A DNA stretch of 64,000 nt, taken from assembly GCA_040881665.1 (NCBI GenBank), contig JBBECT010000007.1, positions 124,001-188,000 of the forward strand. Reading direction: 5' to 3'. A program made the position numbers and the translations under genes. Below, piece by piece: positions 24,580 to 34,111 of the stretch. This DNA comes from Actinomycetota bacterium (GTDB lineage Bacteria > Actinomycetota > UBA4738 > HRBIN12). The first letter of the stretch is position 1, and the number at the start of each line of letters is the position of its first letter. Under the pieces are notes generated by a model. That model searched no databases, had not been told where the DNA came from, and saw only the letters and a list, made by a program, of their open reading frames with translations.

Positions 24580-25938
24580 GTGAGCGCCGCATCGATCGAC
24601 CGGACCCGGCTCCGCACGCTCCACCAACGCGAGGAACAGCGATTCGTCGCCGAGCATCCGAGCAGCGCGGCGCTGGCCAAGCGTGCGAACGGCTCGCTCG
24701 TGGGCGGTGTCCCGATGACGTGGATGATGGCCTGGCCCGGCGGGTTCCCGCTCTTCATGGACCACGCGCGCGGTGCGCGGATCACGGATGTGGACGGGCA
24801 CGAGTACGTCGACCTGTGTCTCGGCGACACCGGCGCGATGACCGGCCACGTCCCCGCCGCATCCACCGCCGCGATCACCGAACAGCTCGGCCGCGGGATC
24901 ACCACGATGCTCCCCACCGAGGACGCGGTCTGGGTCGGCGAGGAGTTGACGCGACGGTTCGGGTTGCCGCTATGGCAGTTCTGCCTGACGGCGAGCGACG
25001 CGAACCGGTTCACGATCCGCCTGTGCCGCGAGATCACCGAGCGTCCGAGGATCCTGGTCTTCGATCACTGCTACCACGGGAGCGTCGACGAGACGGTCGC
25101 GAGCCTCGAGGACGGCCGCGTCGTCGCCCGCCACGGCAATGTCGGCCCTCCCGTGCCGCTCGAGGAGACGACCCGCGTCGTTGCCTTCAACGACCTCGAT
25201 GCTCTGGAACGCGAACTCGCACACGGGGACGTCGCCTGCGTCCTCACCGAACCCGCGCTCACCAACATCGGCATCGTGCTTCCCGACGCCGGCTTCCACG
25301 ACGCGCTCCGCTCGATCACGAGGCAGAACGGTGCGCTGCTGGTGGTCGACGAGACCCACACGATCTCGACCGGACCCGGCGGCTACACCGCCGCGCATGG
25401 CTTGGAGCCGGACGTGCTCACGATCGGCAAGCCGATCGGGAGCGGCGTCCCCGCGGGAACGTTCGGCATCACCGAGGAGGTCCGCGACCGGATGTTCGCT
25501 CGGACCGACGCCGACTACATCGACGTCGGCGGGTTCGGCGGAACGCTCGCGGGCAACGCGCTCTCGCTCGCCGCGATCCGCGCCACGCTCGAGCACGTGC
25601 TGACCGACGACGCGTTCGCCCGCATGATCCCCCTCGCCGAGCGCTGGGAACGTGGCGTCCGCGATGTGATCGACAGCCACGGCCTGCCCTGGGACGTGCA
25701 GCGCCTCGGCGCGCGCAGCGAGTATTGGTTCGCACCGAACCCGCCGCGCGACGGCGCCGAAGCCGCGTCGTTCGACGACCCGGATCTGTCGGCGTTCACG
25801 CATCTGTACGCACTGAACCGCGGGATCCTGCTGACGCCCTTCCACAACATGGCCTTGATGTCGCCGATGACCACCGAGGCCGACGTGGACCTGCACACGG
25901 AGGTGTTCGGCGAGATGGCCGCCGAGCTCATCGCGTGA
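24580..25938 (+). CDS. Class III aminotransferase, GSAM-like
   Basis: A 452-residue PLP enzyme of fold type I, resembling glutamate-1-semialdehyde 2,1-aminomutase-type class III aminotransferases. The substrate-loop region is DVDGHEYVDLCLGD, the PLP-stacking block DHCYHGSVDET, the PLP-aspartate LLVVDETHT, and Schiff-base lysine in TIGKPIGSGVP. It differs from true HemL by its N-terminus and GPGGYTAAHG loop, and no heme gene is adjacent, so an aminotransferase on a small amine or keto acid is more likely. Start GTG at 24580. It is divergent from the methyltransferase, with 67 bp between starts. Confidence 0.86.
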   Translation: MSAASIDRTRLRTLHQREEQRFVAEHPSSAALAKRANGSLVGGVPMTWMMAWPGGFPLFMDHARGARITDVDGHEYVDLCLGDTGAMTGHVPAASTAAITEQLGRGITTMLPTEDAVWVGEELTRRFGLPLWQFCLTASDANRFTIRLCREITERPRILVFDHCYHGSVDETVASLEDGRVVARHGNVGPPVPLEETTRVVAFNDLDALERELAHGDVACVLTEPALTNIGIVLPDAGFHDALRSITRQNGALLVVDETHTISTGPGGYTAAHGLEPDVLTIGKPIGSGVPAGTFGITEEVRDRMFARTDADYIDVGGFGGTLAGNALSLAAIRATLEHVLTDDAFARMIPLAERWERGVRDVIDSHGLPWDVQRLGARSEYWFAPNPPRDGAEAASFDDPDLSAFTHLYALNRGILLTPFHNMALMSPMTTEADVDLHTEVFGEMAAELIA

Positions 25939-25943
25939 ACCCG

Positions 25944-27398
25944 CTAGGCGGCCTCGACGTCGACGATCGCCATCATCCCGTGGTCCTCGTGGAACAGGAT
26001 GTGGCAGTGGAACACGAACTTCCCGTCGAAGTCCTCGAAGGGGATCCGGATCACGACCTCTCCCCCGATCGGTAACACGACGGTGTCCTGCCGGCCCTTC
26101 GCGTCGTAGGGCTTCCCGTCCACGCTCATCACCTGGAAGTCGTTCACGTGTATATGGAACGGATGCTGCTCGGTTGAGTTGTTCGTGAGCGTCCACTCCT
26201 CGACGGTTCCCAGCGTGGGTGTGGCATCGATCCGGTGGTGGTTGTAGGCCTTGCCGTTGATCAGGAACTCGAGCGGCTTGGGTTGGATCGTGAAGTCGAA
26301 CGACCGCTCCTGGGCGATCTCCGCTCCCTCGAGGTCCTCGAACGGCGCCATCTGCTCCGGGATCGGAGCCGGATCGCCGCCGCCACTGACGGCCACCATC
26401 GCGAGCGTCTCCTCGGGGAACACCTGGAACCCCTGGTCGTAGGTGCGGGTGATCAGCTCGGTCACACCGGTGTCGCCACCCTGCACGAGGACGTCGAAGC
26501 GCTTCCCCGGTGGGAGCACGAGCGAGTCCGCAGGCCAGACTTCGGCGACCGGCCAGGCGTCCTCGGCGATCACGTGCAACGTGTGACCTCTCAGCTTGAC
26601 GTCGAACCAGGTGTCGGCGGAGATGTTCGCGAGGCGCCACAGCTGCGTCTCTCCCTCTCGGATCGAGACCTCGGGCCGAAGCTGACCGTTCACGACCAGG
26701 TGCTGTCGCTTGGGCGCGGCGGCGGGGATCTCCATACCGTCGGAACCTTCCGCGAAACCGACCTGCTTGAACGCGAACACACGCTGCTCAACGTCCGCCA
26801 GCACCTCGGGGAGCAGCTCGGCCAACCCGTCGACGATCATGATCCCCGACATCCCCCGATACACCTGTTCGTCCGAGATGCCGTGCATGTGCGAGTGGTA
26901 CCAGAAGGTGCCCGGCTCATGATCCGCGGGGATGTCGAGCCGGTAGTGGGCCGTCGTTCCCGGCTCGACGACACGGAACACGTTGTCGGACTCGCCCTTC
27001 GGCGAGACATGGAGGCCGTGGAAGTGTAGGTTCACCCGCTGGTCGGTGTCGTTCACGAGGTCGAGCTCCACCGTGTCGCCGGGAGCGAACCGCAGGGTCG
27101 GCATCGTCCAACTCTCGTTCACTGCGAGAGCGGTCACCGATTCCCCGGCCACGTCGACCAGGGTCTGCTCAAGGGTCAGGGTGGCCGACAGCGTTCCATC
27201 GGCGCTCACGAGCTCCGGCGGGGTCGCGAGCGGTTCTCCCTCCGAGGTCGCGGTGATCGGGGCCGTCGCGGCCGGCGACGGGGCCTGCGAGGACGGTGAG
27301 GCGCCGTCGTCACCCTCCCCGCCGTCACTCGTGCACGACGCGGCGAGCAGCACCATCGCCCAGGCCACCACGAACCAGCGCATCCTTCGTCGCGTCAC
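25944..27398 (-). CDS. Multicopper oxidase, exported lipoprotein
   Basis: A 484-residue laccase-like oxidase. An N-terminal signal ends in the lipobox LAASC, followed by a Ser/Pro/Ala linker. All four copper-binding blocks are present: HFHGLH, WYHSHMHG, HPFHIHVN and the C-terminal HCHILFHEDHGMM, so type 1, 2 and 3 copper sites should be intact. The axial position is Met. Three cupredoxin domains are implied by length. Likely roles are oxidation of metals or phenolics outside the membrane. Ends 5 bp from the convergent aminotransferase gene. Confidence 0.93.
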   Translation of the reverse strand: MTRRRMRWFVVAWAMVLLAASCTSDGGEGDDGASPSSQAPSPAATAPITATSEGEPLATPPELVSADGTLSATLTLEQTLVDVAGESVTALAVNESWTMPTLRFAPGDTVELDLVNDTDQRVNLHFHGLHVSPKGESDNVFRVVEPGTTAHYRLDIPADHEPGTFWYHSHMHGISDEQVYRGMSGIMIVDGLAELLPEVLADVEQRVFAFKQVGFAEGSDGMEIPAAAPKRQHLVVNGQLRPEVSIREGETQLWRLANISADTWFDVKLRGHTLHVIAEDAWPVAEVWPADSLVLPPGKRFDVLVQGGDTGVTELITRTYDQGFQVFPEETLAMVAVSGGGDPAPIPEQMAPFEDLEGAEIAQERSFDFTIQPKPLEFLINGKAYNHHRIDATPTLGTVEEWTLTNNSTEQHPFHIHVNDFQVMSVDGKPYDAKGRQDTVVLPIGGEVVIRIPFEDFDGKFVFHCHILFHEDHGMMAIVDVEAA

Positions 27399-27473
27399 GA
27401 TCCCCCCGAGCCGCCCGTCGGAAGGAGTCTGCCCGGCGCGGGGGACCGGTACAACGACCTCGGGCGCTGCGAA

Positions 27474-28715
27474 TCAGCCCGCCGGGTCCTCCACGCCCTC
27501 GACCCCGAGCCCCTCGTCCGGGCCGCGCATCCGATCGGGCTCGCGGATCCCGGCGAGGGGCACGAAGCCCACCACCGCGACGAGCGCGCCGGCGACCAAG
27601 GTCTGCCCGTACCCGAGGGCTGCCGCGACTCCCCCGAGCGTCGCGGCGCCGACCCCGTAGGACAGGTCGAAGAACGCCGTGAACGTTCCGACCACGGATC
27701 CGCGCTCGGATGCGGGCGCGGCCCCGACGGCCAGCGACATCAGCGCGGGAAACGCCAGCCCCTGTCCGACCGCGAACATCGCCGTTCCCGTGAACAGACC
27801 CGCCGGGGTCTGCCACAGACCCATGACCGCGAGACCCACCGCGTTCGCGGCGAGTGCGAGCTGGGCGCACCGGACGAAGCCGAGCCGGTCCGGCAGGCGG
27901 GCTCCGACGCTGCGGATCAGGAGCACGATCACCGCGAATTCGACGAAGACGAGCTGCGAGCCCGACAGACCGAGCGAGCGTGCGTACAGGGCCGCGAACG
28001 CGCTGAACCCCGCGAACCCCCAGATGCTCGCGACCAGGACCAGACCGGGACGAACGGCAGCGGGGTTCACGATCCGTGAACGCGGCGGATCGGCGACGAT
28101 CGCCGTACGCGTGTCGGGCACCGCGATCGCCAGCAGGACCGCGACCGCGCCGGCGGTCGCGGACACCAGCCAGACGGCGTCGAAGCTCACCCGGTCGAGG
28201 ACGAACTCGCCGAGAACGGGACCGACGGCGAGCGCTCCGTACAGCGCGAGGGAGAACAGGCTCACCGCTTCCCCCCGGCGTTCGTCGGGAGCAAGGTCGT
28301 TGATCGCGGCAGCAGCCCCGACGAAGAAACACGCCTCGGCGACCCCTGCCAGCAGACGGAACGCGACGACGAACGCGAGCGACCCCGCGACGACGTACCC
28401 GGCGGACGAGGCGGCCGCCAGCGCTCCCCCGGCGAGCAGCAGCACGCGGCGGCCGCGCGTGTCGCCGATCCGTCCCATGAACGGTCGAAGGACCAGGGAG
28501 GTGATCGCGAAGGCTCCGACGGCCAGCCCCACCGCCGCCGGGCCCCCTCCCAGCGGTCCACGGACGTACAGCGGCAGCGTGGGCAACAGGACCCCGATCG
28601 CCACGAAGTAGGCGAACGTGGAGAACGTGACGAGGACGAAGACCGGGGTGACGAGCGTCGGGCGGGGCGCGCCGGACGGGGCGGCGGCGTGCGGGGCGCG
28701 GGACATGTCCCCCAT
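27474..28715 (-). CDS. MFS transporter (12-TM, drug efflux-like)
   Basis: A 413-residue major facilitator with about 12 hydrophobic helices. The loop 2-3 motif reads FMGRIGDTRGRR and helix 5 shows ALYGALAVGPVLGE, consistent with drug:H+ antiporters. ATG at 28715 is chosen, with ATG at 28706 as close alternative; the ORF start at 28841 overlaps the NAD(P)-binding gene and adds non-hydrophobic residues. The C-terminal tail is acidic. Substrate unknown. The gene is intact, unlike the DHA2 transporter at 10.7 kb. Confidence 0.86.
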   Translation of the reverse strand: MGDMSRAPHAAAPSGAPRPTLVTPVFVLVTFSTFAYFVAIGVLLPTLPLYVRGPLGGGPAAVGLAVGAFAITSLVLRPFMGRIGDTRGRRVLLLAGGALAAASSAGYVVAGSLAFVVAFRLLAGVAEACFFVGAAAAINDLAPDERRGEAVSLFSLALYGALAVGPVLGEFVLDRVSFDAVWLVSATAGAVAVLLAIAVPDTRTAIVADPPRSRIVNPAAVRPGLVLVASIWGFAGFSAFAALYARSLGLSGSQLVFVEFAVIVLLIRSVGARLPDRLGFVRCAQLALAANAVGLAVMGLWQTPAGLFTGTAMFAVGQGLAFPALMSLAVGAAPASERGSVVGTFTAFFDLSYGVGAATLGGVAAALGYGQTLVAGALVAVVGFVPLAGIREPDRMRGPDEGLGVEGVEDPAG

Positions 28716-28761
28716 CACACCACCGAGGAGTACGAGCGGCACTCCGGGCTGGCGTGGTGGA

Positions 28762-29358
28762 TCAGTTCGAGGCGCCGACCACGTGACCGATCCAGTCCTC
28801 GTGGGCGATCGCGTCGAGGACCGCGGTCGCCAGGTCCGCACGGGTGAGACCCTTGCCCGGCGCCTTCGCGTCGACCTCGGTGCGCACCCGGCCCGACGGA
28901 GGATCGTCGGTCAGGAACATCGGCGCGAGGACGGTCCAGTCCAGGTCCGATGTGGCCCGCAGGAGGGCGACGTTGCGCCGATGCTCGTCTGCCACGATCC
29001 CGAACGGCGGCGAGACCGGACGGTCGTGGAACACGCTCGTGTTGACGGTCAGGACCAACCGGCGCGGGCCGTGAGCACGCATCGCCTCGATGATCGTGTG
29101 GGTGGCCTCGGACAGCTCCGTGGTGGGCTCGGTCCCCTCCCGGATCGCCAACACCGAGACGACGGCGTCGGCCCCCTCGAGGGCCGCCCGCACATGCTCG
29201 GGATCGCGGGCGTCGCCGGTCACGACGCGGACCGCCTGATCGAAGGCAGGATCGGGGGTTCGGCGGACGAACGCGGTGACGTCGAAGCCTCGCGCGAGCG
29301 CATCGTCGACGACCAGGCGCCCGGTCCTTCCCGTCGCACCGAAGATCGCTACACGCAT
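28762..29358 (-). CDS. NAD(P)-binding atypical SDR (NmrA-like)
   Basis: A 198-residue protein with the atypical SDR nucleotide motif IFGATGRTGRLV at the N-terminus, followed by the expected acid/base region VRRTPD and GDARDPEHVRAAL. This is the NAD(P)H-binding/flavin-reductase-like (BVR-B-type) short form, with TVLAPMFLTDDP near the C-terminus. Members are reductases or redox sensors. It starts at ATG 29358 and is followed by the MFS gene; a 4-bp gap separates it from the small membrane protein upstream. Confidence 0.85.
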   Translation of the reverse strand: MRVAIFGATGRTGRLVVDDALARGFDVTAFVRRTPDPAFDQAVRVVTGDARDPEHVRAALEGADAVVSVLAIREGTEPTTELSEATHTIIEAMRAHGPRRLVLTVNTSVFHDRPVSPPFGIVADEHRRNVALLRATSDLDWTVLAPMFLTDDPPSGRVRTEVDAKAPGKGLTRADLATAVLDAIAHEDWIGHVVGASN

Positions 29359-29362
29359 CGCA

Positions 29363-29608
29363 TCAGCGGAAGATCAGCAGCGCGAGACCTGCGAGCGCGG
29401 CGATCACCAGGACCCCACCCACGACCAACACGGCGACCCGCCCCGCACCGGAACCCTCCATGCGATCGACGGGAACCCCGATGTCGCGCATCACCATGTG
29501 GCGCTCCTCCCGCTGGGACCGTCGGATGTCCTCTTCGGATCCGACCTTCGGGAGGTGCTTGACCGGACCGCCCTTGCGGCTCTTCCTCTTCTTGCCTCCG
29601 CTTCCCAT
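29363..29608 (-). CDS. Small single-TM protein
   Basis: An 81-residue protein: a very basic N-terminus (GSGGKKRKSRKGG), a hydrophilic middle and one C-terminal transmembrane helix (VAVLVVGGVLVIAALAGLALLIF). The layout implies a tail-anchored inner-membrane protein with its N-terminus in the cytoplasm. No family is recognised. It is close-packed with the next gene, which supports it being real. Confidence 0.65.
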   Translation of the reverse strand: MGSGGKKRKSRKGGPVKHLPKVGSEEDIRRSQREERHMVMRDIGVPVDRMEGSGAGRVAVLVVGGVLVIAALAGLALLIFR

Positions 29609-29656
29609 GCGGCAGAGCCTACACCGGCCGGAACCGGATCCGGACGATCGACGATG

Positions 29657-32035
29657 TCAGGCAGCGTCGATGACGTCCGGACGCGGTTGCTCGACACGCA
29701 GCGCGACGTTCAGCACCTCGCGGATGTCCTCGGCGATGTGGAAGGTCATCTCGTCACGGACCTGCTCGGGGACGTCCTCGATGTCGCCTTCGTTCCGCTT
29801 GGGCAGGACGACCTCGCGCAGCCCCGCTCGGTGTGCCGCGAGCACCTTCTGCTTGACCCCACCGATCGGTAGGACGCGGCCCTGCAGCGTGACCTCACCG
29901 GTCATCCCCACGATCGGACGCACGGGGCGCTGGGTGAGCAGGCTGACGAGCGCCGTCGTCATCGTCACGCCGGCCGATGGGCCGTCCTTGGGAACGGCAC
30001 CCGCGGGCACGTGCAGGTGGTAGCGCCCGTCGAGCGTCGCCGGGTCGATCCCCAGTTCCGCGGCGTGCGAGCGCACGTACGACAGCGCGATCTGGGCCGA
30101 TTCCTTCATCACGTCGCCAAGCTGCCCCGTCAGCGTCAGCGCGTTAACGCTCCCGCCGCCGGAACCGCTGGCGCCCGCGTCGTCGATCCGCATGGCCTCG
30201 ATGAACAGCACGTCGCCGCCGATCCCGGTGACGGCCAGGCCGGTCGCCACGCCGGGAACCGCCGTTCGGTCTGCGGCCTCGAAGAAGAACCGTTGCCGCC
30301 CGAGGTAGGTGCGCACGTCGGGCGCGCCGATCCGGACCGGCGATGTCACGTCGTCGCCCGCGAGCTTGGTCGCGATCTTCCGCAGCAGCTTGCCGAGCTC
30401 GCGCTCGAGACCGCGAACCCCCGCTTCGCGCGTGTAGTCCGAGACGACGACCCGCAGCGCCTCGTCATCGACCTCGACCTCTCCGGGCCGCAGGCCGGTG
30501 CGCTCGAGCTGGCGCTCGAGCAGGTGATCGCGGGCGATCCCGACCTTCTCCTCCTCGGTGTAGCCGTCGAGGCGCAGCACCTCCATGCGATCCAGCAGCG
30601 GACCGGGGATCGTCTCCGCGACGTTGCCGGTCGCGATGAACAGCACCTCCGACAGGTCGAGATCCACGTCGAGGTAGTGATCACGGAATGTGTGGTTCTG
30701 AGCGGGGTCGAGCACCTCGAGCAACGCGCTCGAGGGGTCGCCGCGCCAGTCGGCACCCACCTTGTCGATCTCGTCGAGCATCATCACCGGGTTCTTCGTG
30801 CCGGCGTCCTTCAGGGCGCGCACGATCCGTCCCGGCAGCGCGCCGACGTAGGTGCGACGGTGACCGCGGATCTCGGCCTCGTCGTGGATACCGCCGAGCG
30901 CAACGCGCACGAACCTCCGGCCGAGGGCGCGGGCGACCGACTCCCCGAGGCTCGTCTTCCCCACGCCGGGAGGTCCCACCAGGGTCAGGATCGCCCCGGA
31001 GCCTCGCCCGGTCGCGGCACCCAAACCGCGATCGGCACGCAGCTTCCGGACGGCCAGGTACTCCAGGATCCGATCCTTCACGTCGTCCAGGCCGGTGTGA
31101 TCCTCGTCGAGGATCCGCTTCGCCTCGGCGATGTCGAGGGTGTCGTCGGTACGCTCATCCCAGGGAAGCTCGGTGATCCAGTCGAGCCAGGTTCGGATCC
31201 AGCCGTATTCGGGCGACTGCTCGGAGGTGCGTTCGAGTCGGGAGAGCTCGCGTTCGGCCTCCGTGGCCGCCTCCTCGGGCATCCCGGAGTCGGCGATCTT
31301 GCCCCGGTAGGTTTCGACGACGTCCTCCTCGGAGTCCTCCCCGAGCTCCTTGCGGATCGCGCTCATCTGCTCCCGCAACAGGAACTCGCGCTGCCGCTTC
31401 TCCATCCCCTCGGTGACGTCGGTGCGGATCTTCTCCTTCAGCTCGACGTCGGCGAGTGTCGACTTGGACAACTCGAGGACGAACGCGAGGCGCTCCTCGA
31501 GGTCGATCGTCTCGAGCACGCGAACCTTCTGCTCGAACGACAGATCGGGCGAGTAGCCACTCGTGTCGGCGATCGCGCCCGGATCGTCCGCGATCTGGCG
31601 CAGGAACTCCACGACTTGCGGCACACCCCGCGCTTCCACGATGTTCTCGAGCACCGCACGGTACTCGCGGGCAAGTTCTCGGGCGCGCTCGCTGGGCTCG
31701 GACACCTCGACCTCGTCGACCTGCACCCAGGTCGCCTCGCCGGTTCCGGGAACGCCGACGCCCAAGGTGGCACGGGCGGTTCCGCGGATCACGAGCGCCT
31801 CGAGTCCGGAGTTCAGCGTGCCAACGTCCTCCAGGGTCGCCACGGTGCCGACGCGGGCGTACCCGGAGTCGGTCCGCGGCACGAGCAGGAGCCTCCCGTC
31901 CCCGGACTGGGCGGCGGCAACCGCGGTTCGGGCTTCATCGGATTCGACCGTCAGGGTCACGACCATCCCAGGCAGCACGACGCCGGTGGTCAGCGGGAGC
32001 AAGGGAAGGACATCGGTGGTCTGGAGTTCGGTCAT
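29657..32035 (-). CDS. lon: ATP-dependent protease Lon
   Basis: A 792-residue LonA protease. The N-terminal LON substrate domain begins [16 protein letters not shown]; the AAA+ module carries Walker [12 protein letters not shown] and Walker [12 protein letters not shown]; the C-terminal protease has the catalytic Ser in [11 protein letters not shown] and Lys later in [18 protein letters not shown] 32035 (MTELQTTD) is chosen since the longer ORF start at 32227 has no homology. It degrades misfolded and regulatory proteins. No HspR HAIR operator was found upstream; a short inverted repeat lies about 90 bp upstream. Confidence 0.96.
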   Translation of the reverse strand: MTELQTTDVLPLLPLTTGVVLPGMVVTLTVESDEARTAVAAAQSGDGRLLLVPRTDSGYARVGTVATLEDVGTLNSGLEALVIRGTARATLGVGVPGTGEATWVQVDEVEVSEPSERARELAREYRAVLENIVEARGVPQVVEFLRQIADDPGAIADTSGYSPDLSFEQKVRVLETIDLEERLAFVLELSKSTLADVELKEKIRTDVTEGMEKRQREFLLREQMSAIRKELGEDSEEDVVETYRGKIADSGMPEEAATEAERELSRLERTSEQSPEYGWIRTWLDWITELPWDERTDDTLDIAEAKRILDEDHTGLDDVKDRILEYLAVRKLRADRGLGAATGRGSGAILTLVGPPGVGKTSLGESVARALGRRFVRVALGGIHDEAEIRGHRRTYVGALPGRIVRALKDAGTKNPVMMLDEIDKVGADWRGDPSSALLEVLDPAQNHTFRDHYLDVDLDLSEVLFIATGNVAETIPGPLLDRMEVLRLDGYTEEEKVGIARDHLLERQLERTGLRPGEVEVDDEALRVVVSDYTREAGVRGLERELGKLLRKIATKLAGDDVTSPVRIGAPDVRTYLGRQRFFFEAADRTAVPGVATGLAVTGIGGDVLFIEAMRIDDAGASGSGGGSVNALTLTGQLGDVMKESAQIALSYVRSHAAELGIDPATLDGRYHLHVPAGAVPKDGPSAGVTMTTALVSLLTQRPVRPIVGMTGEVTLQGRVLPIGGVKQKVLAAHRAGLREVVLPKRNEGDIEDVPEQVRDEMTFHIAEDIREVLNVALRVEQPRPDVIDAA

Positions 32036-32123
32036 CTCGAACCTCGATTCGGCGTTCCGGTGACGTGCACGACCGGTCGGGCCGCACGTCCATCGAAACG
32101 CTCGCTCAGGCGTGGGTATTCCT

Positions 32124-32137
32124 GTAATGACGATTAC
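32124..32137. promoter_or_regulatory. Inverted repeat upstream of lon, operator candidate
   Basis: GTAAT-gacg-ATTAC, 5-bp perfect arms with a 4-nt spacer, between the divergent lon start (32035) and the zinc-ribbon gene (32214). Either gene could be regulated. Short arms make chance occurrence possible. Confidence 0.3.
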
Positions 32138-32213
32138 GCACCTCAGCTGCCCGCTGACTTCAGCGAGGCCGGATGCCTTCCGATGGAACGAGGGACGACG
32201 GTGACGGAGGGAA

Positions 32214-32948
32214 GTGATGGACGGCACGAGCTGCGGTTCCTGCGGAGCGACGAACCCGCCCGGAGCGACGTTCTGCTGGCAGTGCTACGTGCCGACCGCG
32301 GCCCCCGCCCGTGCGCCCGTGGGGCCGGCCGGCTTCGCCGGAGGCTCCGGGATCGGAGCTCCCGCCCTCACCCCTCGGATGCTCGAGAACCCCACGTCGG
32401 CCCCGACGCCCGCGCCCGCCGGGCGCCGGATCTCCGTCGGCCGGGTGCTGGTGTGGCTCCTGGTGCTCGGCGTCGTGGCCTTCGGGGCGTGGCTGATCTA
32501 CATCAACGTCCTCCGCGGGGCGCCGGAACTACCGATGCAGGTCGGATCGATGGTGCGCATGACCGACCTGGAAGGGTCGCCGTTGATCCGACCGCTCGGG
32601 GAACGTCTGCGCGAGGAGTGGACCCCGAGGTCGACCTTCGGGATCTACGGCGCGTCCGGCGGGACCGTTCCCACCTACATCGCGATCGTCGGCACGGGGA
32701 TCAACCCGTCGCTCCGAGAACACATCGACAGCCTCGCCATCGAGGGGGTCTCGCAGACCGATCTCGACGGCTTCGCGTTCTCCCGGGAGGGGGACATCGA
32801 GATCGCATGCGGCCGGGTCGAGGGGCAGACCTTCGCCACCGCCTGCGTCGCGAAGGACGGCCTCAACCTGTCGATGGTCGGCTCGCCGAGCGCGACGACC
32901 GAGGACGCGCGCCTGTTCACCGTGCAGATGATGCAGGGCGTCGGTTGA
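32214..32948 (+). CDS. Zinc-ribbon membrane protein
   Basis: A 244-residue protein with an N-terminal zinc ribbon (CGSCGATNPPGATFCWQC, four cysteines in two CxxC pairs), a Pro/Ala-rich linker, one transmembrane helix (about residues 76-98, VLVWLLVLGVVAFGAWLIYI) and an exported C-terminal domain of about 140 residues with no recognised family. A GGAGGG site precedes two adjacent ATGs; the first, 32214, is used. It is divergent from lon. Function unknown. Confidence 0.75.
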   Translation: MMDGTSCGSCGATNPPGATFCWQCYVPTAAPARAPVGPAGFAGGSGIGAPALTPRMLENPTSAPTPAPAGRRISVGRVLVWLLVLGVVAFGAWLIYINVLRGAPELPMQVGSMVRMTDLEGSPLIRPLGERLREEWTPRSTFGIYGASGGTVPTYIAIVGTGINPSLREHIDSLAIEGVSQTDLDGFAFSREGDIEIACGRVEGQTFATACVAKDGLNLSMVGSPSATTEDARLFTVQMMQGVG

Positions 32949-33011
32949 CCCGTCGCCTACACCAGCTTCCACGCCGATCTCCCCGGTCTCGCCCCGCGGT
33001 ACGGTGGCCGG

Positions 33012-33914
33012 ATGAACCCGGTCGGTGAACAACGGGATCCCCACGACCCCGTGCGGGTCGCCACCTACCTCGCACCGCACGTCCTCCCGGTGTATCGGCT
33101 CGCGGCCGAACGGATCGGCGAGGCGATCGGCGTCGAGGCGGAGCTCGTCGTGGGCACCGATCCGGAGGACCTGGCCGGCGGTGTACAGCACGCCGCGTTC
33201 CTGTGCTCGCCGCCGGCGCTCGCACTCGCCGATCGCGATCCCGCAGCCGTGGAGATCCTCGCGGCGCCGGTCTTGACGGGCAAGCGGTACGGGGACCGGC
33301 CCGTGCACTACTCCGACCTGATCGTTCGCGCCGGCGACCCCGCCCGGTCCTTCGCGGATCTGCGTGGGTGGAGCTGGGCCTTCAACGAGGAGGCCTCGCA
33401 CTCCGGTTACGGGATCATGCTCGCGACCCTCGCCCAGCGAGGGGTGGGCCGGGACTTCTTCGGTCGGATCGAACGAACCGGGTCGCACGCTCGGTCCCTG
33501 CGCCGGGTCGCCTCCGGTGAGGTCGACAGCGCGGCGATCGACGCGCAGGTGCTCGAGCTGGAGTTGGCGAACGATCCGGAGCTCGGCGCGCGGATCCGCG
33601 TGCTCGAGGCGCTCGGTCCATCACCGATCCAGCCCGTGGTCGCCTCGACCTCACTCACGATCGACGACCGTGCCCGGATCCGGCACGCCCTCGTGGATCT
33701 CGGCCGGGATCCCGCCGACCGGGCCGTGCTGCGATCCTGTCTTATCGAGCGGTTCGTGCCTGTGTCCTCCGAGGACTACGCGCCGATCCGCAGGATGCGA
33801 GCCGCGGTGGAGGCGGCGGGACTCGACCCGGTTTCCGCTTCCCCGGGCACAGAGGGTGGGCCGGGCGACGCAGGACCCATCCCCCGCCGCCGGGGGACCG
33901 GAAAGAAAGGGTGA
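33012..33914 (+). CDS. PhnD-like periplasmic-binding-fold protein
   Basis: A 300-residue protein with the phosphate/phosphonate ABC-binding protein (PhnD) fold: GDRPVHYSDLIVRAGDP, SFADLRGWSWAFNEEASHSGYG and the hinge region SGEVDSAAIDAQVLE. Such domains bind phosphonates, phosphite or thiamine-like ligands. There is no signal peptide, no transporter permease nearby and a Gly/Arg/Lys-rich tail, so a soluble ligand-sensing or metabolic role is as likely as transport. Start ATG 33012, 63 bp after the zinc-ribbon gene. Confidence 0.78.
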   Translation: MNPVGEQRDPHDPVRVATYLAPHVLPVYRLAAERIGEAIGVEAELVVGTDPEDLAGGVQHAAFLCSPPALALADRDPAAVEILAAPVLTGKRYGDRPVHYSDLIVRAGDPARSFADLRGWSWAFNEEASHSGYGIMLATLAQRGVGRDFFGRIERTGSHARSLRRVASGEVDSAAIDAQVLELELANDPELGARIRVLEALGPSPIQPVVASTSLTIDDRARIRHALVDLGRDPADRAVLRSCLIERFVPVSSEDYAPIRRMRAAVEAAGLDPVSASPGTEGGPGDAGPIPRRRGTGKKG

Positions 33915-34018
33915 CAAGAAGCTCAAGTTCGGGCTCCCTCCCCGCCGATACCTGATCCATACCGGGTTCCGGGTACCGCCCCGTACCGGATCCGGGAGCA
34001 CCGCACCAACTGCCGCAG

Positions 34019-34046
34019 GGCTCGGAGCGACCGCCCGCTCCGAACC
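34019..34046. terminator. Hairpin 1 in the convergent gap
   Basis: Arms GGCTCGGAGCG (34019-34029) and CGCTCCGAACC (34036-34046) pair over 10 of 11 positions with a 6-nt loop. It lies between the PhnD-like gene (stop 33914) and the convergent glycosidase gene (stop 34112), so it is well placed as a terminator for either strand. Confidence 0.45.
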
Positions 34047-34068
34047 GGCTGAGGGGGGCGACGGCGAC

Positions 34069-34094
34069 GGGACCCTTTCCACCGAGCGGGTCCC
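34069..34094. terminator. Hairpin 2 in the convergent gap
   Basis: Perfect 7-bp arms GGGACCC (34069-34075) and GGGTCCC (34088-34094) with a 12-nt loop, 18 bp before the stop of the minus-strand gene. With hairpin 1 it makes a double terminator-like element. Confidence 0.45.
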
Positions 34095-34111
34095 GCCGCC
34101 GCTCCCACCCG

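Noticed and set aside
24580-25938. Annotation of the aminotransferase as true HemL (glutamate-1-semialdehyde aminomutase)
   Set aside because: The core resembles that group, but no heme-biosynthesis gene is near and several loops differ, so a broader class III name is safer.
32036-32213. HspR HAIR operator upstream of lon
   Set aside because: No CTTGAGT-N7-ACTCAAG pattern is present; only a short GTAAT/ATTAC repeat was found.
33828-33930. Possible cyclic-di-nucleotide riboswitch around the end of the PhnD-like gene
   Set aside because: I looked for the conserved cores of c-di-GMP and c-di-AMP riboswitches on both strands and did not find them; the segment is mostly coding and has no downstream start on the same strand.
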